A stretch of 64,000 nucleotides of DNA, from NCBI RefSeq assembly GCF_029382255.1, contig NZ_JARLLG010000002.1, positions 124,001 to 188,000 of the forward strand. Direction: 5' to 3'. Shown piece after piece: positions 17,250-27,240 of the stretch; positions within the stretch are counted from its first letter, which is position 1, and every line of letters begins with the position of its first letter. The notes below the pieces were generated by a model, which saw only the letters and a program-made list of their open reading frames with translations, did no database searches and was not told the DNA's origin. This DNA comes from Isoptericola croceus. GTDB lineage: Bacteria; Actinomycetota; Actinomycetes; Actinomycetales; Cellulomonadaceae. Both the position numbers and the translations under genes were made by a program.

Positions 17250-18557
17250 GTGCAGACCACCGACACCGACACGCACGCCCCCGCGGTCGACGCGGGCACG
17301 GAGACGGTCGCGCTCCAGGGGCGTATCGACGCCGCCGCGCGCGCGGGCGGAGGCACCGTCGTCGTCCCGGCCGGGCTCCACCGCACCGGGGCGCTGCGCC
17401 TGCGCTCGCACGTCGAGCTCCACCTCGAGTCCGGCGCCCACCTGCAGTTCGTCCCCGACCCGGCGCTGTACCCCGCCGTCCACGCGCGCTGGGAGGGTGC
17501 CCCGGCGACCATCCACTCGCCGTGCCTGTACGCCCAGGGCGAGAAGGACGTGGCCATCACGGGCCTCGGCACGATCGACGGCGGCGGCGCGCCGTGGTGG
17601 GACACCTTCCGCCATGACCGGGACGCACTCGCCCACCCGCGCCCCACACTGATCGGCCTGCACGACTGCGAGCGCGTCACGATCCGCGACGTGACGCTCC
17701 GCAACTCGCCGAGCTGGACGGTGCACCCACTGCGGTGCGACGGCGTGACGATCACGAACGTCGTCATCGTCAACCCGCCCGACTCGCCCAACACCGACGG
17801 CATCGACCCCGAGTCGAGCCGCAACGTGCGGATCAGCGACTGCCACATCGACGTGGGCGACGACTGCATCGTGATCAAGGCCGGCACGGAGCGTGATCCG
17901 CAGAAGATCGCCTGCGAGAACATCACCATCACGAACTGCACCATGGTGCACGGGCACGGCGGTGTCGTCATCGGCAGCGAGATGAGCGGCGGCGTGCGCA
18001 ACGTCGTCATCAGCAACTGCGTCTTCGAGGGCACCGACCGCGGCATCCGCATCAAGGCGCGACGGGGACGCGGCGGAGTCGTCGAAGACGTGCGGGTGAT
18101 GAACGTCGTCATGCGCGGCGTGATGTGCCCCTTCGTGATCAACCCCTTCTACTTCTGCGGGCCGGGCGGCACGGAGCCGTACGTCGCCGACCGCTCGCCG
18201 CACCCGGTCGACGACTCGACGCCCGTCTTCCGGCGCATCCACCTCGCGCACGTGACCGCGCGCGACGTGCATGCCGCCGCCGGCTACCTGTACGGGCTGC
18301 CCGAGCAGCCGCTCAGCGAGGTCACGCTCGACGACGTCGTCGTGTCGTTCGCGCCGGATGCGGTAGCCGGGTACCCGGCGATGGCCGACGGCGTCGAGGC
18401 GATGGCGCGCGCCGGCTTCCACCTCGGCTACCTCGCCGACTCGGACCTCTCGCGGGTCCGGGTCGACGGCGTCGACGGGCCCGGGCTCGTCATCACCGAG
18501 AGCCCGACGCTGCGGCTGACGGAGGTGAGGGTCGATGGCGTCCGCCAGGATGCGTGA
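17250..18557 (+). CDS. Polygalacturonase, glycoside hydrolase family 28
   Basis: A 435-residue right-handed beta-helix enzyme without a signal peptide. It has the full GH28 signature set in order: NTDGID, VGDDCIVIK, VHGHGGVVIGSE and RGIRIKARRGRGG. The aspartates in the first two are the catalytic acid/base residues. Being cytoplasmic and next to an importer, it should trim imported (oligo)galacturonides, probably from the chain end. The GTG at 17250 has GAGAGG upstream. Its stop overlaps the next gene by 23 nt. Confidence 0.9.
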   Translation: MQTTDTDTHAPAVDAGTETVALQGRIDAAARAGGGTVVVPAGLHRTGALRLRSHVELHLESGAHLQFVPDPALYPAVHARWEGAPATIHSPCLYAQGEKDVAITGLGTIDGGGAPWWDTFRHDRDALAHPRPTLIGLHDCERVTIRDVTLRNSPSWTVHPLRCDGVTITNVVIVNPPDSPNTDGIDPESSRNVRISDCHIDVGDDCIVIKAGTERDPQKIACENITITNCTMVHGHGGVVIGSEMSGGVRNVVISNCVFEGTDRGIRIKARRGRGGVVEDVRVMNVVMRGVMCPFVINPFYFCGPGGTEPYVADRSPHPVDDSTPVFRRIHLAHVTARDVHAAAGYLYGLPEQPLSEVTLDDVVVSFAPDAVAGYPAMADGVEAMARAGFHLGYLADSDLSRVRVDGVDGPGLVITESPTLRLTEVRVDGVRQDA

Positions 18558-19080
18558 CGTTCGGGTGGTGGCGCCGACGACGTCGGACGCCTCCGGCGCT
18601 CGCGGCGCTTCCGATGCCAACGTCCCGGGGATCCGTCGCGTGGTCGAGAGCTGGCTCGCGGTCGCGGGCATGGCGCTGGCCACCGTGTTCCTGGGCGGTT
18701 TCGCGCTCGTCGTGAACCGCACCGACGAGCAGGACTTCCTGAGCGTCCTGTATCCGGCGATGCGCGACGCCGGCATCACCGTGACAAGCACCGGCGCCAC
18801 CGACGCCTTCGACGCCGCACGAACGCTGGCCGCATGGTTCGGACTCACGCTGATGGCGGTGCTGTTCCTCGGCGTCGTCGGGGTCTACGCGGCCCGGCGT
18901 CGCCCGGCGCGACGGGCGACGGGCTGGTGGTTCCTGGCGTCCGGGCTCGCCTGCCTGTTCGGGAGCCAGCTGGTCCTGTACCCCGTCGCGTTCCTGTTCT
19001 TCCTCGCCGCGGGGATGTTCGCCCTGCGCACGTCCGACCGCACGTCCGACCGCTCGTCCGACACCAGGAGCACCGCATGA
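18535..19080 (+). CDS. Small membrane protein of unknown function in the pectin importer operon
   Basis: A 181-residue protein with three or four predicted membrane segments (about 40-60, 100-125, 133-150 and a weak one near 155) and a C-terminal tail made of repeated TSDR units. No family is recognised. It overlaps the GH28 gene by 23 nt and the second permease gene by the ATGA at 19077-19080, so it is tightly co-translated with the transporter. GGAGG lies 9 nt before the ATG at 18535; a later ATG at 18550 is possible. Placement suggests an accessory role in transport, as for the YesL-like protein in the same operon. Confidence 0.7.
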   Translation: MASARMRDVRVVAPTTSDASGARGASDANVPGIRRVVESWLAVAGMALATVFLGGFALVVNRTDEQDFLSVLYPAMRDAGITVTSTGATDAFDAARTLAAWFGLTLMAVLFLGVVGVYAARRRPARRATGWWFLASGLACLFGSQLVLYPVAFLFFLAAGMFALRTSDRTSDRSSDTRSTA

Positions 19081-19997
19081 GCAAGACCGCCGCCACGCCA
19101 CGGGTGGCAGCCGAGAGCGCCGGCCCGATCCGCCGGCCGACCGCGGGTCTGCGCGTCTTCCGGGTCGTGAACGCCGTCGTCCTGACCGGCTTCGCGCTGA
19201 TCTGCGTGCTGCCTTTCCTGAACGTGCTCGGGAGCTCCCTCGCCACGCCGGGCGAGCTGGCCACCCGGTCGTTCGTGCTGATACCCCGAGAGTTCACGCT
19301 CGACGCCTACCGGTACATCCTGTCGACGTCGACGATCTTCCGGGCGATGGGCGTGTCCGTCTTCGTCACCACCGTCGGCACGTTCGTGAGCCTGGTGATC
19401 ACCTCACTCATGGCCTACGCGCTGTCCAAGCGCTATCTCCGGGGCCGCCGGGTGATCAACTTCCTCGTCGTGTTCACGATGCTGTTCAGCGGCGGCATGA
19501 TCCCGACGTTCATCGTGGTCAACCGGCTCGGACTCATCGACTCGCTGTGGTCGCTGATCCTGCCGGTGGCGGTGAACGCCTTCAACTTCGTCATCATGCG
19601 CAGCTTCTTCCAGGCCATCCCGGACAGTCTCGAGGAGGCGGCGCGCATCGACGGCTGCTCCGACCTCGGGGTGTTCTGGCGGATCGTCCTGCCGCTGTCG
19701 CTCGCGTCCATCGCCACGATCGGTCTGTTCTACGCCGTCTTCTACTGGAACACCTACCAGAGCGCGATCCTGTACATCAACGACTCGTCGAAGTGGCCCA
19801 TGCAGGTGCTGCTGCGACAGATCGTCATCGTCGCCAGCGGCATGAACGCCGACGAGAACGCGGTGGACATCGTCCCGCCGGCGCAGTCGGTCAAGATGGC
19901 GGTCATCTTCGTGGCGACCCTGCCGATGCTGATCGTCTACCCGTTCATCCAGAGGTACTTCGTCAAGGGCGCGCTCATCGGGTCCGTCAAGGGCTGA
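19077..19997 (+). CDS. Carbohydrate ABC importer permease, YtcP type
   Basis: A 306-residue permease with six membrane segments and the EAA loop LEEAARIDGCSDLGVFWRIVLP. It is the partner of the LplB-type permease at the head of the operon. The ending IQRYFVKGALIGSVKG is typical of the YtcP/LplC group. Start ATG overlaps the preceding stop (ATGA). Its 3' end overlaps the convergent serine-hydrolase gene by 11 bp. Confidence 0.9.
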   Translation: MSKTAATPRVAAESAGPIRRPTAGLRVFRVVNAVVLTGFALICVLPFLNVLGSSLATPGELATRSFVLIPREFTLDAYRYILSTSTIFRAMGVSVFVTTVGTFVSLVITSLMAYALSKRYLRGRRVINFLVVFTMLFSGGMIPTFIVVNRLGLIDSLWSLILPVAVNAFNFVIMRSFFQAIPDSLEEAARIDGCSDLGVFWRIVLPLSLASIATIGLFYAVFYWNTYQSAILYINDSSKWPMQVLLRQIVIVASGMNADENAVDIVPPAQSVKMAVIFVATLPMLIVYPFIQRYFVKGALIGSVKG

Positions 19998-21399
19998 CCG
20001 GGCGGTAGGCGGCATGGAAGGTCCAGGCCGGGTCGGCGGACTCGCAGAAGACCTGTGACTGGACCGCGAGCGTGCGATCCGCCGCCCACGCGAACCGGAC
20101 GCGCCAGGTCGCGAGATCGTCGCCGTGCAGCGCGCCGCGCACGTCGAGCGTGGCGGGACCCGTCCAGCCGGCGGTGACGACGGCGTGCTGGTCGCCGACC
20201 TGGGTGGTCACCGGGCGGTCGAACCGGAGCTCGGCGTCCCAGTCGCTGCTCGCGGCCCAGGTGCCCGCGCTGCGCACCAGGCCGCCGTCGGCGTCGAGCT
20301 TCACGACGAGCTCTTCGGGTCCCGGCCCTGCCTGGATGTTGATGTAGCGCCCCGCGACGGACCGCGTGTGCTCTGCGTCGTGGTGTGGTGCGGGCCACGC
20401 GAGCCCGACCGCGGTCGTCGATCCGGTCGATCCCTCCGGGGTGCCGGCGTCGAGCTGATCGGCGAGCGGCTCCACCAGGAGGTCGAGGACGTCGTCGAGG
20501 AGCCGCTGGTCGCCGCTCGAGCAGGCCTGCGAGTCCGCGGTGACCACGACCGCGAGTCCTCGGGCCGGGTCGCCGTACACGATCTGGCCGCCGAGGCCGA
20601 ACATCAGCCAGCCGCCGCGCCGCGGCAGCCAGAGCTGGTAGCCGTACCCCTCGCGCAGCACGGCACCCCACGTCTGCAGGGCGGTGTCGGCCTGCGGGCT
20701 CGTGGCGGCCTTCAGGTAGTCGGCCGGCAGCAGCCGGACGCCGTCGTACACGCCGTCGTCGAGCAGCAGGTGTGCCAGGCGCAGCAGGTCGCGCGGGGTG
20801 CAGATCAACCCGGAACCGCCATGAGCGATGCCCTCCGGCCCGGTGAGGAACCGTAGCCCTGGACTGACCCCGAGCGGGTCGAGGAGCCGGGGGCGCAGGC
20901 AGTCCACGAGCGACGTGCCCGCGATGCGCTCGACCAGAGCAGCCAAGACGTAGGAGCTGCTCGTGTCGTAGGTGAAGAGCGTGCCGGGTGGGCGGGTCGG
21001 CGGCACGCGGAAGTAGGACTCGAGCCAGCGGCCCTCGGTGAGCTTGTACGTCGTCGACCGGTGAGGCCCGCGCATCGCGAGCATGTGGCGAATCGTCGTG
21101 GCCTCGATCCACGGGTGCACAGGGCGCATCTCGGGGAAGTGGGCGACGATCGAGTCGTCGAGGTCCAGCGCGCCCTCGTCGGCAAGCTGGCCGATCGCCA
21201 GGCTCGTGACGGTCTTCGAGACCGAGTACATCCGCTGCGGCGTGTCCAGGCCGAGCGGTTCGCAGACGGCGTGCGCCACGGTCTCGCCGCGGACGCTCAC
21301 CTGGATCGTGTGCACGGCGATGTCGAGGGCGCTCGCCCGACGCACGAGCGCATCGACCAGGTCGCGCGTGAACGCGCCGTCCGGCATCCCGTCAGACAT
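19987..21399 (-). CDS. Serine hydrolase of the beta-lactamase (class C / esterase) fold
   Basis: A 470-residue protein with the SxxK motif (YSVSKTVTSLA, near residue 60) holding the nucleophilic serine, and a YDT motif (FTYDTSSSYVLAAL) at the place of the usual YxN. No signal peptide is visible, so it may act inside. Family members are esterases, amidases or peptidases, and the substrate is unknown. A C-terminal beta-rich extension (about 340-470) follows the catalytic domain. It begins 4 nt behind xylB and is probably co-transcribed with it. Deacylation of sugars is a guess from context. Confidence 0.78.
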   Translation of the reverse strand: MSDGMPDGAFTRDLVDALVRRASALDIAVHTIQVSVRGETVAHAVCEPLGLDTPQRMYSVSKTVTSLAIGQLADEGALDLDDSIVAHFPEMRPVHPWIEATTIRHMLAMRGPHRSTTYKLTEGRWLESYFRVPPTRPPGTLFTYDTSSSYVLAALVERIAGTSLVDCLRPRLLDPLGVSPGLRFLTGPEGIAHGGSGLICTPRDLLRLAHLLLDDGVYDGVRLLPADYLKAATSPQADTALQTWGAVLREGYGYQLWLPRRGGWLMFGLGGQIVYGDPARGLAVVVTADSQACSSGDQRLLDDVLDLLVEPLADQLDAGTPEGSTGSTTAVGLAWPAPHHDAEHTRSVAGRYINIQAGPGPEELVVKLDADGGLVRSAGTWAASSDWDAELRFDRPVTTQVGDQHAVVTAGWTGPATLDVRGALHGDDLATWRVRFAWAADRTLAVQSQVFCESADPAWTFHAAYRPVSP

Positions 21400-21403
21400 C
21401 GCG

Positions 21404-22906
21404 TCAGACGAGGTCGCGCACCGCGGCGTACTGCTCGCGCATGACGGGGCGCGGGTCGGCGTCCAGGGTGGTGGCCACCCGGGTCGACCAGGACGGCGCC
21501 GTCGCGCTCGGGGCGCTCGCAGCGGCCAGCACCCATGCCGCCTGGCGAGCGGCGCCGTCGGCCACGTACTCGCCGGGCTCCGGGATGCCGATGGGCAGGC
21601 CGAAGACCTGCGTGGCGACGGTCTGGACGGCGGGGGACTGCGCCGCGCCGCCGATCAGCATCACCTGCTCCACCGGAACCCCCTGGGCCCGTAGGGCGTC
21701 GAGGCCGTCGGCCAGACCGCACAGCATGCCTTCGACGTAGGCGCGGGCGAGGTGCTCGCGCGTGGACGTCGCGATCCGGACGCCGTGCAGCGTGCCGGTG
21801 GCCTCGGGGCGGTTGGGGGTGCGCTCACCCTCGAGGTAGGGCACGAGCACGAGGCCGTCGGACCCGGGAGGGGCCGTCAGGGCGAGTCGCGAGAGCTCGT
21901 CGTAGTCGACGTCGAGCACGGAGCGGGCGGCGTCGAGCACCCGGGCGGCGTTGAGGGTGACGGCGAGCATGAGCGCGTTGCCGGTGGCGTCGGCAAACCC
22001 GTTGATCGCCCCGGACCCGTCGGCGGTGCGTCGCGGCGCCACGGCCGAGACGACGCCGGAGGTACCGAGGGAGATCGCGATGTCGCCAGGTTGCATCCCC
22101 AGCCCGAGCGCGGCGCCGGCGTTGTCGCCGGTCCCCGGGCCGATCAGCGCTCCGCCGTCCACGTCGCTGCCCGCGACCGACGGGTGGGCGCGACCGCCAG
22201 GCTCGGACGGCGCGAGGACTCGCGGCAGGACGACGTCGTCACGACCGAACGCGAGGCGCAGCAGGTCGGGGCGGTAGCCGCCGTGCTGCTCGGTCCCGCC
22301 GTCGGAGTCGGGCGCCTCGGCGTCGTAGTAGCCGGTGCCCGAGGCGTCGGACCGGTCGGTGAACAGCGCCGTGAGGTCGGGACCGAGCGGGGCCTCGTCC
22401 GCCGGCCCGTAGCCGGCGATGCGCCAGCTCAGCCAGTCGTGGGGGAGCGCGACGGCGGCGACGCGTGCGGCGTTGTCGGGCTCGGCGTCGCGCAGCCAGC
22501 GCAGCTTGGTGATCGTCAGGGAGGCGACGAGGACGGACCCGGTGGCCTCCGCCCAGCGCTGGGCGCCGGTCTCGCGGTCGCCGTCGCCGAGCTCGCGGAT
22601 CAGGTCCTCGGCGGCGGGTGCCGACCGGGTGTCGTTCCACAGCAGGGCGTCACGGACGACGCGTCCCTCGGCATCCAGGGCGACCATGCCGTGCTGCTGG
22701 CCGCCGACGGCGATCGCGGCGACGTCGTCCAGGCCGCCGGCGGCGCGGGCCGCCTCGGTGAAGGCCGTCCACCAGTGGTCAGGGTGGATCTCGGTGCCGT
22801 CGGGGTGCTGGGCCGAGCCGGAGCGCACCAGGGCGCCGGTCTCGGCGTCGCGGACGACGATCTTGCAGGACTGCGTGGAGGTGTCCACGCCGGCCACGAG
22901 GGGCAT
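21404..22906 (-). CDS. xylB: Xylulokinase
   Basis: A 500-residue FGGY-family kinase that phosphorylates D-xylulose to xylulose 5-phosphate for the pentose phosphate pathway. Visible motifs: the N-terminal phosphate loop [15 protein letters not shown], the substrate loop [11 protein letters not shown], a central [24 protein letters not shown] and the adenosine motif [14 protein letters not shown] stands 5 nt before the ATG. It follows xylA in the same direction with a 115-bp gap that contains a long hairpin repeat, which may set a lower level of xylB than of xylA. Confidence 0.95.
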   Translation of the reverse strand: MPLVAGVDTSTQSCKIVVRDAETGALVRSGSAQHPDGTEIHPDHWWTAFTEAARAAGGLDDVAAIAVGGQQHGMVALDAEGRVVRDALLWNDTRSAPAAEDLIRELGDGDRETGAQRWAEATGSVLVASLTITKLRWLRDAEPDNAARVAAVALPHDWLSWRIAGYGPADEAPLGPDLTALFTDRSDASGTGYYDAEAPDSDGGTEQHGGYRPDLLRLAFGRDDVVLPRVLAPSEPGGRAHPSVAGSDVDGGALIGPGTGDNAGAALGLGMQPGDIAISLGTSGVVSAVAPRRTADGSGAINGFADATGNALMLAVTLNAARVLDAARSVLDVDYDELSRLALTAPPGSDGLVLVPYLEGERTPNRPEATGTLHGVRIATSTREHLARAYVEGMLCGLADGLDALRAQGVPVEQVMLIGGAAQSPAVQTVATQVFGLPIGIPEPGEYVADGAARQAAWVLAAASAPSATAPSWSTRVATTLDADPRPVMREQYAAVRDLV

Positions 22907-22938
22907 CTTCGCTCCTTGGTTGGTTCAGACCACGGTGA

Positions 22939-23014
22939 GTGTTGTGGGCGCGATTTCTGGGCCCGATAGCCCGACGAAGCGGGCAAATCGGGCCAGAAAT
23001 CGCGCCCACAACAC
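22939..23014. repeat. Long compound hairpin between xylA and xylB (copy 1 of a repeat pair)
   Basis: Left arm 22939-22967 and right arm 22987-23014 pair over 28 bp with one bulged G; the arms begin GTGTTGTGGGCGCGATTTC. The loop holds a second stem, GCCCG and CGGGC. It starts 7 nt behind the xylA stop. A sequence-related hairpin with the same plan sits behind the GH20 gene at 51568-51640. It probably terminates or attenuates transcription, or is a dispersed palindromic element. Confidence 0.8.
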
Positions 23015-23021
23015 CGGAGAT

Positions 23022-24188
23022 TCAGCCGATGAGGTGCTTGAGCGCCAGCTGGTGCAGCTTCACCAGACCGTAGTCGCGCTCGGCCACGGCGTCGACGTCG
23101 AGCTCGGCGTCGACGGACGGGTCGGCGAGGAACGCCTCGAACGACTCGTCGGCGCCCAGTGTGGACTCGCCGAGCTCGAAGATGCCGGCGTGCTCGAACG
23201 CAGCCTGGACCGCCGGGTCCTCGCGGTAGGCCTTCGCCTTGGCGGCGAGGAGGTCGTAGGTCTCCATGTTGGCCTTGGCCGACTCCCACACGCCGTCGAG
23301 GTGCTCGGTGCGCGAGGGCTTGTAGTCGAAGTGACGCGGGCCCTCGTAGCGCGGGCCGCCGTTCGGGAAGCCGTTCTCGAGCAGGTCGACCGTGAAGAAC
23401 GCGCTCAGCAGGTCGCCGTGACCGAACACGAGGTCCTGGTCGTACTTGGGGCCGTGCTGGCCGTTGAGGTCGATGTGGAACAGCTTGCCGCAGTACAGCG
23501 CCAGCGCGAGCCCGTGCGTGTAGTTCAGGCCCGCCATCTGCTCGTGGCCGGTCTCGGGGTTGAGGCCCACGATGTCGCCGTTGTCGAGCGTGTCGATCAG
23601 TGCGATGGCGTGGCCGATGGTCGGCAGGAAGATATCGCCGCGGGGCTCGTTCGGCTTCGGCTCGAGGCCGATGCGCAGGTCGTAGCCCTTCGACTTGATG
23701 TACGCGGCGACGGTGTCGATACCCTCGGCGTAGCGGGCGTGCGCGGCGTGCAGGTCCTTGGAGTTGTCGTACTCGGTGCCCTCGCGGCCACCCCACATGA
23801 CGAACGTCGAGGCGCCCATCTCGGCGGCGTTGTCCACGCTGCGCAGGACCTTCTTGAGGCCGAACCGGCGCACGTCGCGGTTGTTCGAGGTGAACGCGCC
23901 GTCCTTGAAGACCGGGTGGCTAAAGGTGTTGGTCGTGACCATCTCGCAGACCAGCCCGGACTCCTGGGCGGCCTTCTTCACGCTGTCGATCCCGGCCTGG
24001 CGCTCGGACTCCGAGGCGCCGAAGGGGAACACGTCGTTGTCGTGGTAGGTGAAGCCCCACGCGCCGAGGTCAGCGAGCTTGCGGATCGAGTCGGCGGGGT
24101 CCAGCTCGGGGCGGGTCGCGCTGCCGAACGGGTCGTTCGCCGGCCAGCCGACGGTCCACAGTCCGAACGAGTACTTGATGTCGCTCAC
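23022..24188 (-). CDS. xylA: Xylose isomerase
   Basis: A 388-residue TIM-barrel enzyme of the short (class I) actinobacterial type, converting D-xylose to D-xylulose (and glucose to fructose). Visible are [12 protein letters not shown] with the catalytic histidine, [31 protein letters not shown] with metal-binding Glu and the conserved Lys, NPETGHEQM and [16 protein letters not shown] with metal ligands. GTG at 24188 is the start, with GAGGAGAA 6 nt upstream. It is divergent from the ROK regulator, with the shared control region between them. Confidence 0.97.
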   Translation of the reverse strand: MSDIKYSFGLWTVGWPANDPFGSATRPELDPADSIRKLADLGAWGFTYHDNDVFPFGASESERQAGIDSVKKAAQESGLVCEMVTTNTFSHPVFKDGAFTSNNRDVRRFGLKKVLRSVDNAAEMGASTFVMWGGREGTEYDNSKDLHAAHARYAEGIDTVAAYIKSKGYDLRIGLEPKPNEPRGDIFLPTIGHAIALIDTLDNGDIVGLNPETGHEQMAGLNYTHGLALALYCGKLFHIDLNGQHGPKYDQDLVFGHGDLLSAFFTVDLLENGFPNGGPRYEGPRHFDYKPSRTEHLDGVWESAKANMETYDLLAAKAKAYREDPAVQAAFEHAGIFELGESTLGADESFEAFLADPSVDAELDVDAVAERDYGLVKLHQLALKHLIG

Positions 24189-24283
24189 GGTTCTTCTCCT
24201 CGTCGAGAGCTCGTCGCCGGGCGCGGCCGCGGCGGTTTGTTGTACGGATGAACTATTGCCGGTCGTTGGACTAGAGTCAAGAC
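24189..24283. promoter_or_regulatory. xylA / ROK regulator divergent control region
   Basis: This 95-bp gap must hold both promoters. A TAGAGT box (24272-24277) ends 6 nt before the regulator GTG. Between 24235 and 24256 lies an AT-richer stretch, TTTGTTGTACGGATGAACTA, the only such stretch here. Xylose ROK repressors bind AT-rich sites in this position, so it is the likely operator, though the symmetry is weak. Confidence 0.45.
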
Positions 24284-25519
24284 GTGACGCCCACACCGAC
24301 GACGACGCCGCGCACCACCGGTGTGCCACCGGGCGCCGGCAGCAGCGCATCCCGCCAGCACACGCTGCGCGAACGCAACCTCCGCCTCGTGGCGAGGGCG
24401 ATCTACGAGGCCGCCCCTCCGCCGTCGGGCACCACGCCGCCGTCACGCGCGGACGTCGCCGCCGCCACCGGGCTGACCCGCGCCACCGTCTCCACGCTGG
24501 TCGACCACCTCGTGGCAGCGCGCCTCGTCGCCGAGCTCGCACCGACCTCCTCCCAACGAGCCGGGCGCCCCGCCGTGCCGCTCGTGCCTGCGCGACGCAC
24601 CGTCGTCGGGCTCGGGCTCGAGGTCAACGTCGACTACCTCGGCGTGCGGGCTCTCGACCTCGCCGGGGACGTCGTCGCCGACGCCGTCGAGCGCGGCGCC
24701 TTCCACGACTCCGACCCCGCCGGCGTGCTCGGGCGGCTCGGGGCGCTCGCGGCCGACGTCGTCACCCGCCTCGAGGCCGAGGGCATGCGCGTCGCCGGCG
24801 CGCGGCTCGCGCTGCCCGGCCTCGTCGACGCCCGCACCGGCGAGCTCGAGGTCGCGCCCAACCTCGGCTGGTCCTCGCTCGACCCCGTGGGGCTGCTCGG
24901 GCTCGGCGCCCTGCCCGTGCACGTCGCCAACGAGGCCAAGCTCGCCGCGCTCGCCGAGCTCGCCGGGGAGGTGCCGCCGTCGTTCCTGTATGTCTCCGGC
25001 GACGTCGGCATCGGTGCCGGGATCGTCGTCGACCGGTCCCTGTTCCTCGCCGAGCGCGGGTGGAACGGCGAGGTGGGGCACGTCGTCGTCGACCCCGCCG
25101 GGCCGCGCTGCTCCTGCGGCGCCCGCGGCTGCCTCGAGCAGTACGCCGGTAAGGAGGCCGTCCTGCGGGCGGCCGGGCTACCGCTCGACGCCCCGCTGGG
25201 AGCGCTCGTCGCGGCGATCGAGGCCGACGACGACGGCGCACGCGATGCGCTGCACCGCGCCGGCCGGGCGCTGGGCTCGGCCCTCGCCGACTTCGTGAAC
25301 CTCACCGGCGTCTCGACGGTCGTGCTCGGCGGGGTGTACACCGAGCTGGAACCGTGGTTGCGCGACGCCGTGCTCGCCGTGCTGCGCGAGCGAGTGCTGG
25401 CCGCACCATTCGTCGAGCTCGACGTGCGGGCCGCCCGCGCGGGGCAGCACGCCGCGCTGTCTGGGGGAGCGCGCGAGGTGCTGCGGGAGGTCGTGGCCGA
25501 CCCGGTGGCCTGGGGCTGA
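24284..25519 (+). CDS. ROK-family xylose repressor (XylR type)
   Basis: A 411-residue regulator with an N-terminal winged helix (about 25-95: [19 protein letters not shown], then the wing with AGRPAVPLV) and a ROK sugar-kinase-like domain. The zinc motif is visible as [14 protein letters not shown], following [10 protein letters not shown]. The [12 protein letters not shown] motif binds sugar or phosphate in relatives. As in other actinobacteria it is divergent from xylA, so it most likely represses xylAB until xylose is present. Start GTG 24284 is supported by TAGAGT 6 nt upstream, which implies a leaderless message. Confidence 0.88.
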   Translation: MTPTPTTTPRTTGVPPGAGSSASRQHTLRERNLRLVARAIYEAAPPPSGTTPPSRADVAAATGLTRATVSTLVDHLVAARLVAELAPTSSQRAGRPAVPLVPARRTVVGLGLEVNVDYLGVRALDLAGDVVADAVERGAFHDSDPAGVLGRLGALAADVVTRLEAEGMRVAGARLALPGLVDARTGELEVAPNLGWSSLDPVGLLGLGALPVHVANEAKLAALAELAGEVPPSFLYVSGDVGIGAGIVVDRSLFLAERGWNGEVGHVVVDPAGPRCSCGARGCLEQYAGKEAVLRAAGLPLDAPLGALVAAIEADDDGARDALHRAGRALGSALADFVNLTGVSTVVLGGVYTELEPWLRDAVLAVLRERVLAAPFVELDVRAARAGQHAALSGGAREVLREVVADPVAWG

Positions 25520-25601
25520 TTCCCCGGTGCGGGGGCTCGGGCGCTAGGCTGTGGGCGTCGTCGGGCGACCGGCGACGCCGCTGTCACCTCGGTGACGGCG
25601 T

Positions 25602-25674
25602 GCGCCTGTAGCTCAGTGGATAGAGCAGGGTCCTCCTAAGACCAAGGTCGCGCGTTCGAATCGCGCCAGGCGCA
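25602..25674 (+). tRNA. tRNA-Arg (anticodon CCT)
   Basis: A full cloverleaf of 73 nt: acceptor stem GCGCCTG with CAGGCGC, D-arm GCTC...GAGC, anticodon loop CTCCTAA giving anticodon CCT (reads AGG), T-arm with GTTCGAATC. Discriminator base A, and CCA is not encoded. A TnpB element begins within 50 nt of the 3' end. Confidence 0.96.
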
Positions 25675-25679
25675 CACCT

Positions 25680-27240
25680 GTTCGCCCCTGTGTCGGTGCC
25701 CCCTGGCATGCTGACCAGCGATGACACGGCACACCACCTTCCGCTTCAGCCTCGACCCCACGGTCGAGCAGGAGTACGTGCTCGACCGTCATGCGGGGGC
25801 ATCGCGCTTCGCCTACAACCAGTGCCTCCGATTCGTGTTCGATGCGCGCCGGGGTCGTGAAGGCGGTCAGGACGTCAAGGTCCCGCGGACCGGCTACGAC
25901 CTCATCAGCCGCTTCAACGCGTGGAAGAAGTCGCCGGAGGCTGGGCGCGTCTTCATCGTCGACACGGACGGTGTGGCTCAGGTCGGCGACAACGGGCTGG
26001 TGTGGCGCCGTGAGGTGTACCAGCAGGTCTTCGAGGAGGCTGCCGTCGACCTGGGCCGTGGGCTCGCCGCCTGGTCGGAGTCCAGGCGTGGTGAGCGCGC
26101 GGGGCCGCGCATCTCGCACCCCCGCTTCAAGAAGAAGGCGACCGCTCGCGCATCATTCCGGATTCGCAACCAGTTCCCGAAACGTGGGAAGCCAGCGATC
26201 CGGGTCGGTGACGGCCCGCCGCGATCGGTGCGGCTCCCCAGGGTCGGCACGCTGCAGATCCGTGAGGACACTCGTCGGCTCCGGCGCATGATCACCAAGG
26301 GCAGGGCGAGGATCCTCTTTGCGACGGTGTCGCGCGGCCAGGGGCGGTGGTGGGTGTCGCTCAACGTCGAGGCTGCCGACCTTCACCCGGAGCGGCGGCA
26401 TCCTGCGCGGGACGGCGCATCACCATGGATGGGCGTCGACCTCGGGCTGACGACGCTCGCCGTCGTGGCCCGTAGCGACGGCACGGAGGTCGACCGCATC
26501 ACGACGTGGCCTCGGGTGCTCACAAGGACGGCTCGACAGCGCCGCAAGCTGCACCGCGCCGTGACGCGCAAGAAACGGGGATCCCGGAATCGGCGCAAGT
26601 CCGTCGAGCGACTGGGGCGCTACTACGCCCGAACCGCGCGAATCCGACGTCACCACGCTCACGAGGTGTCGAACCGGCTGGTCAAGACTCACGCCCGGCT
26701 CGCGATCGAGCACCTCGACGTCCGGAGCATGCTTGCCCGTAACCCGAACCTGGCCGAGGCGATCCACGACGTCGGCTGGAACCTCATCACCCAGCAGGTC
26801 GCCTACAAGCAGGCGTGGCGTGGGGGAGAGGTCGCGGTCGTCGATCGCTTCTTCCCCTCGTCGAAGACGTGCTCGGGCTGCCGCTCGGTGCAGGACATGG
26901 GTGGGGTGGCGGTGCGGACGTTCGTCTGCCGCACCTGCGGGTTGACCCTTGACCGCGATCTCAACGCCGCGGCCAACCTCGCTGCCTGGGCCGAGCTGCA
27001 CCACGGTGCAGACGTCTGGGCCCGGGACCTTCCAGCAGAGGGCCCGGTCAACAACGCCCACCGACGGGAACGCTCTGGCCATCGCCTCCGCGATGGTGCA
27101 ACGGACCCGGATGACGTAGAACCGGAGGGCCGGCGCTCGTCGCCTGACCGAAGGACGCCCGAGAAGGGCGGTGCATGCCGACTGCATGGCGCTGTAAGCG
27201 ATGGGTCGCCGCACGCTGCAAAGAGGGGGTCGCTGGTAGC
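25680..27240 (+). mobile_element. Solo TnpB element (IS200/IS605 or IS607 type), borders approximate
   Basis: An insertion-like segment between the tRNA-Arg gene and a DinB-family gene. It carries only tnpB; no Y1 or serine TnpA transposase is present, so it would need help to move. Terminal hairpins could not be fixed by eye, and both borders are estimates: the left lies between the tRNA end and the tnpB start, the right just before the DinB promoter. A guide RNA would be expected to overlap the 3' end of tnpB and the right end. Confidence 0.6.
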
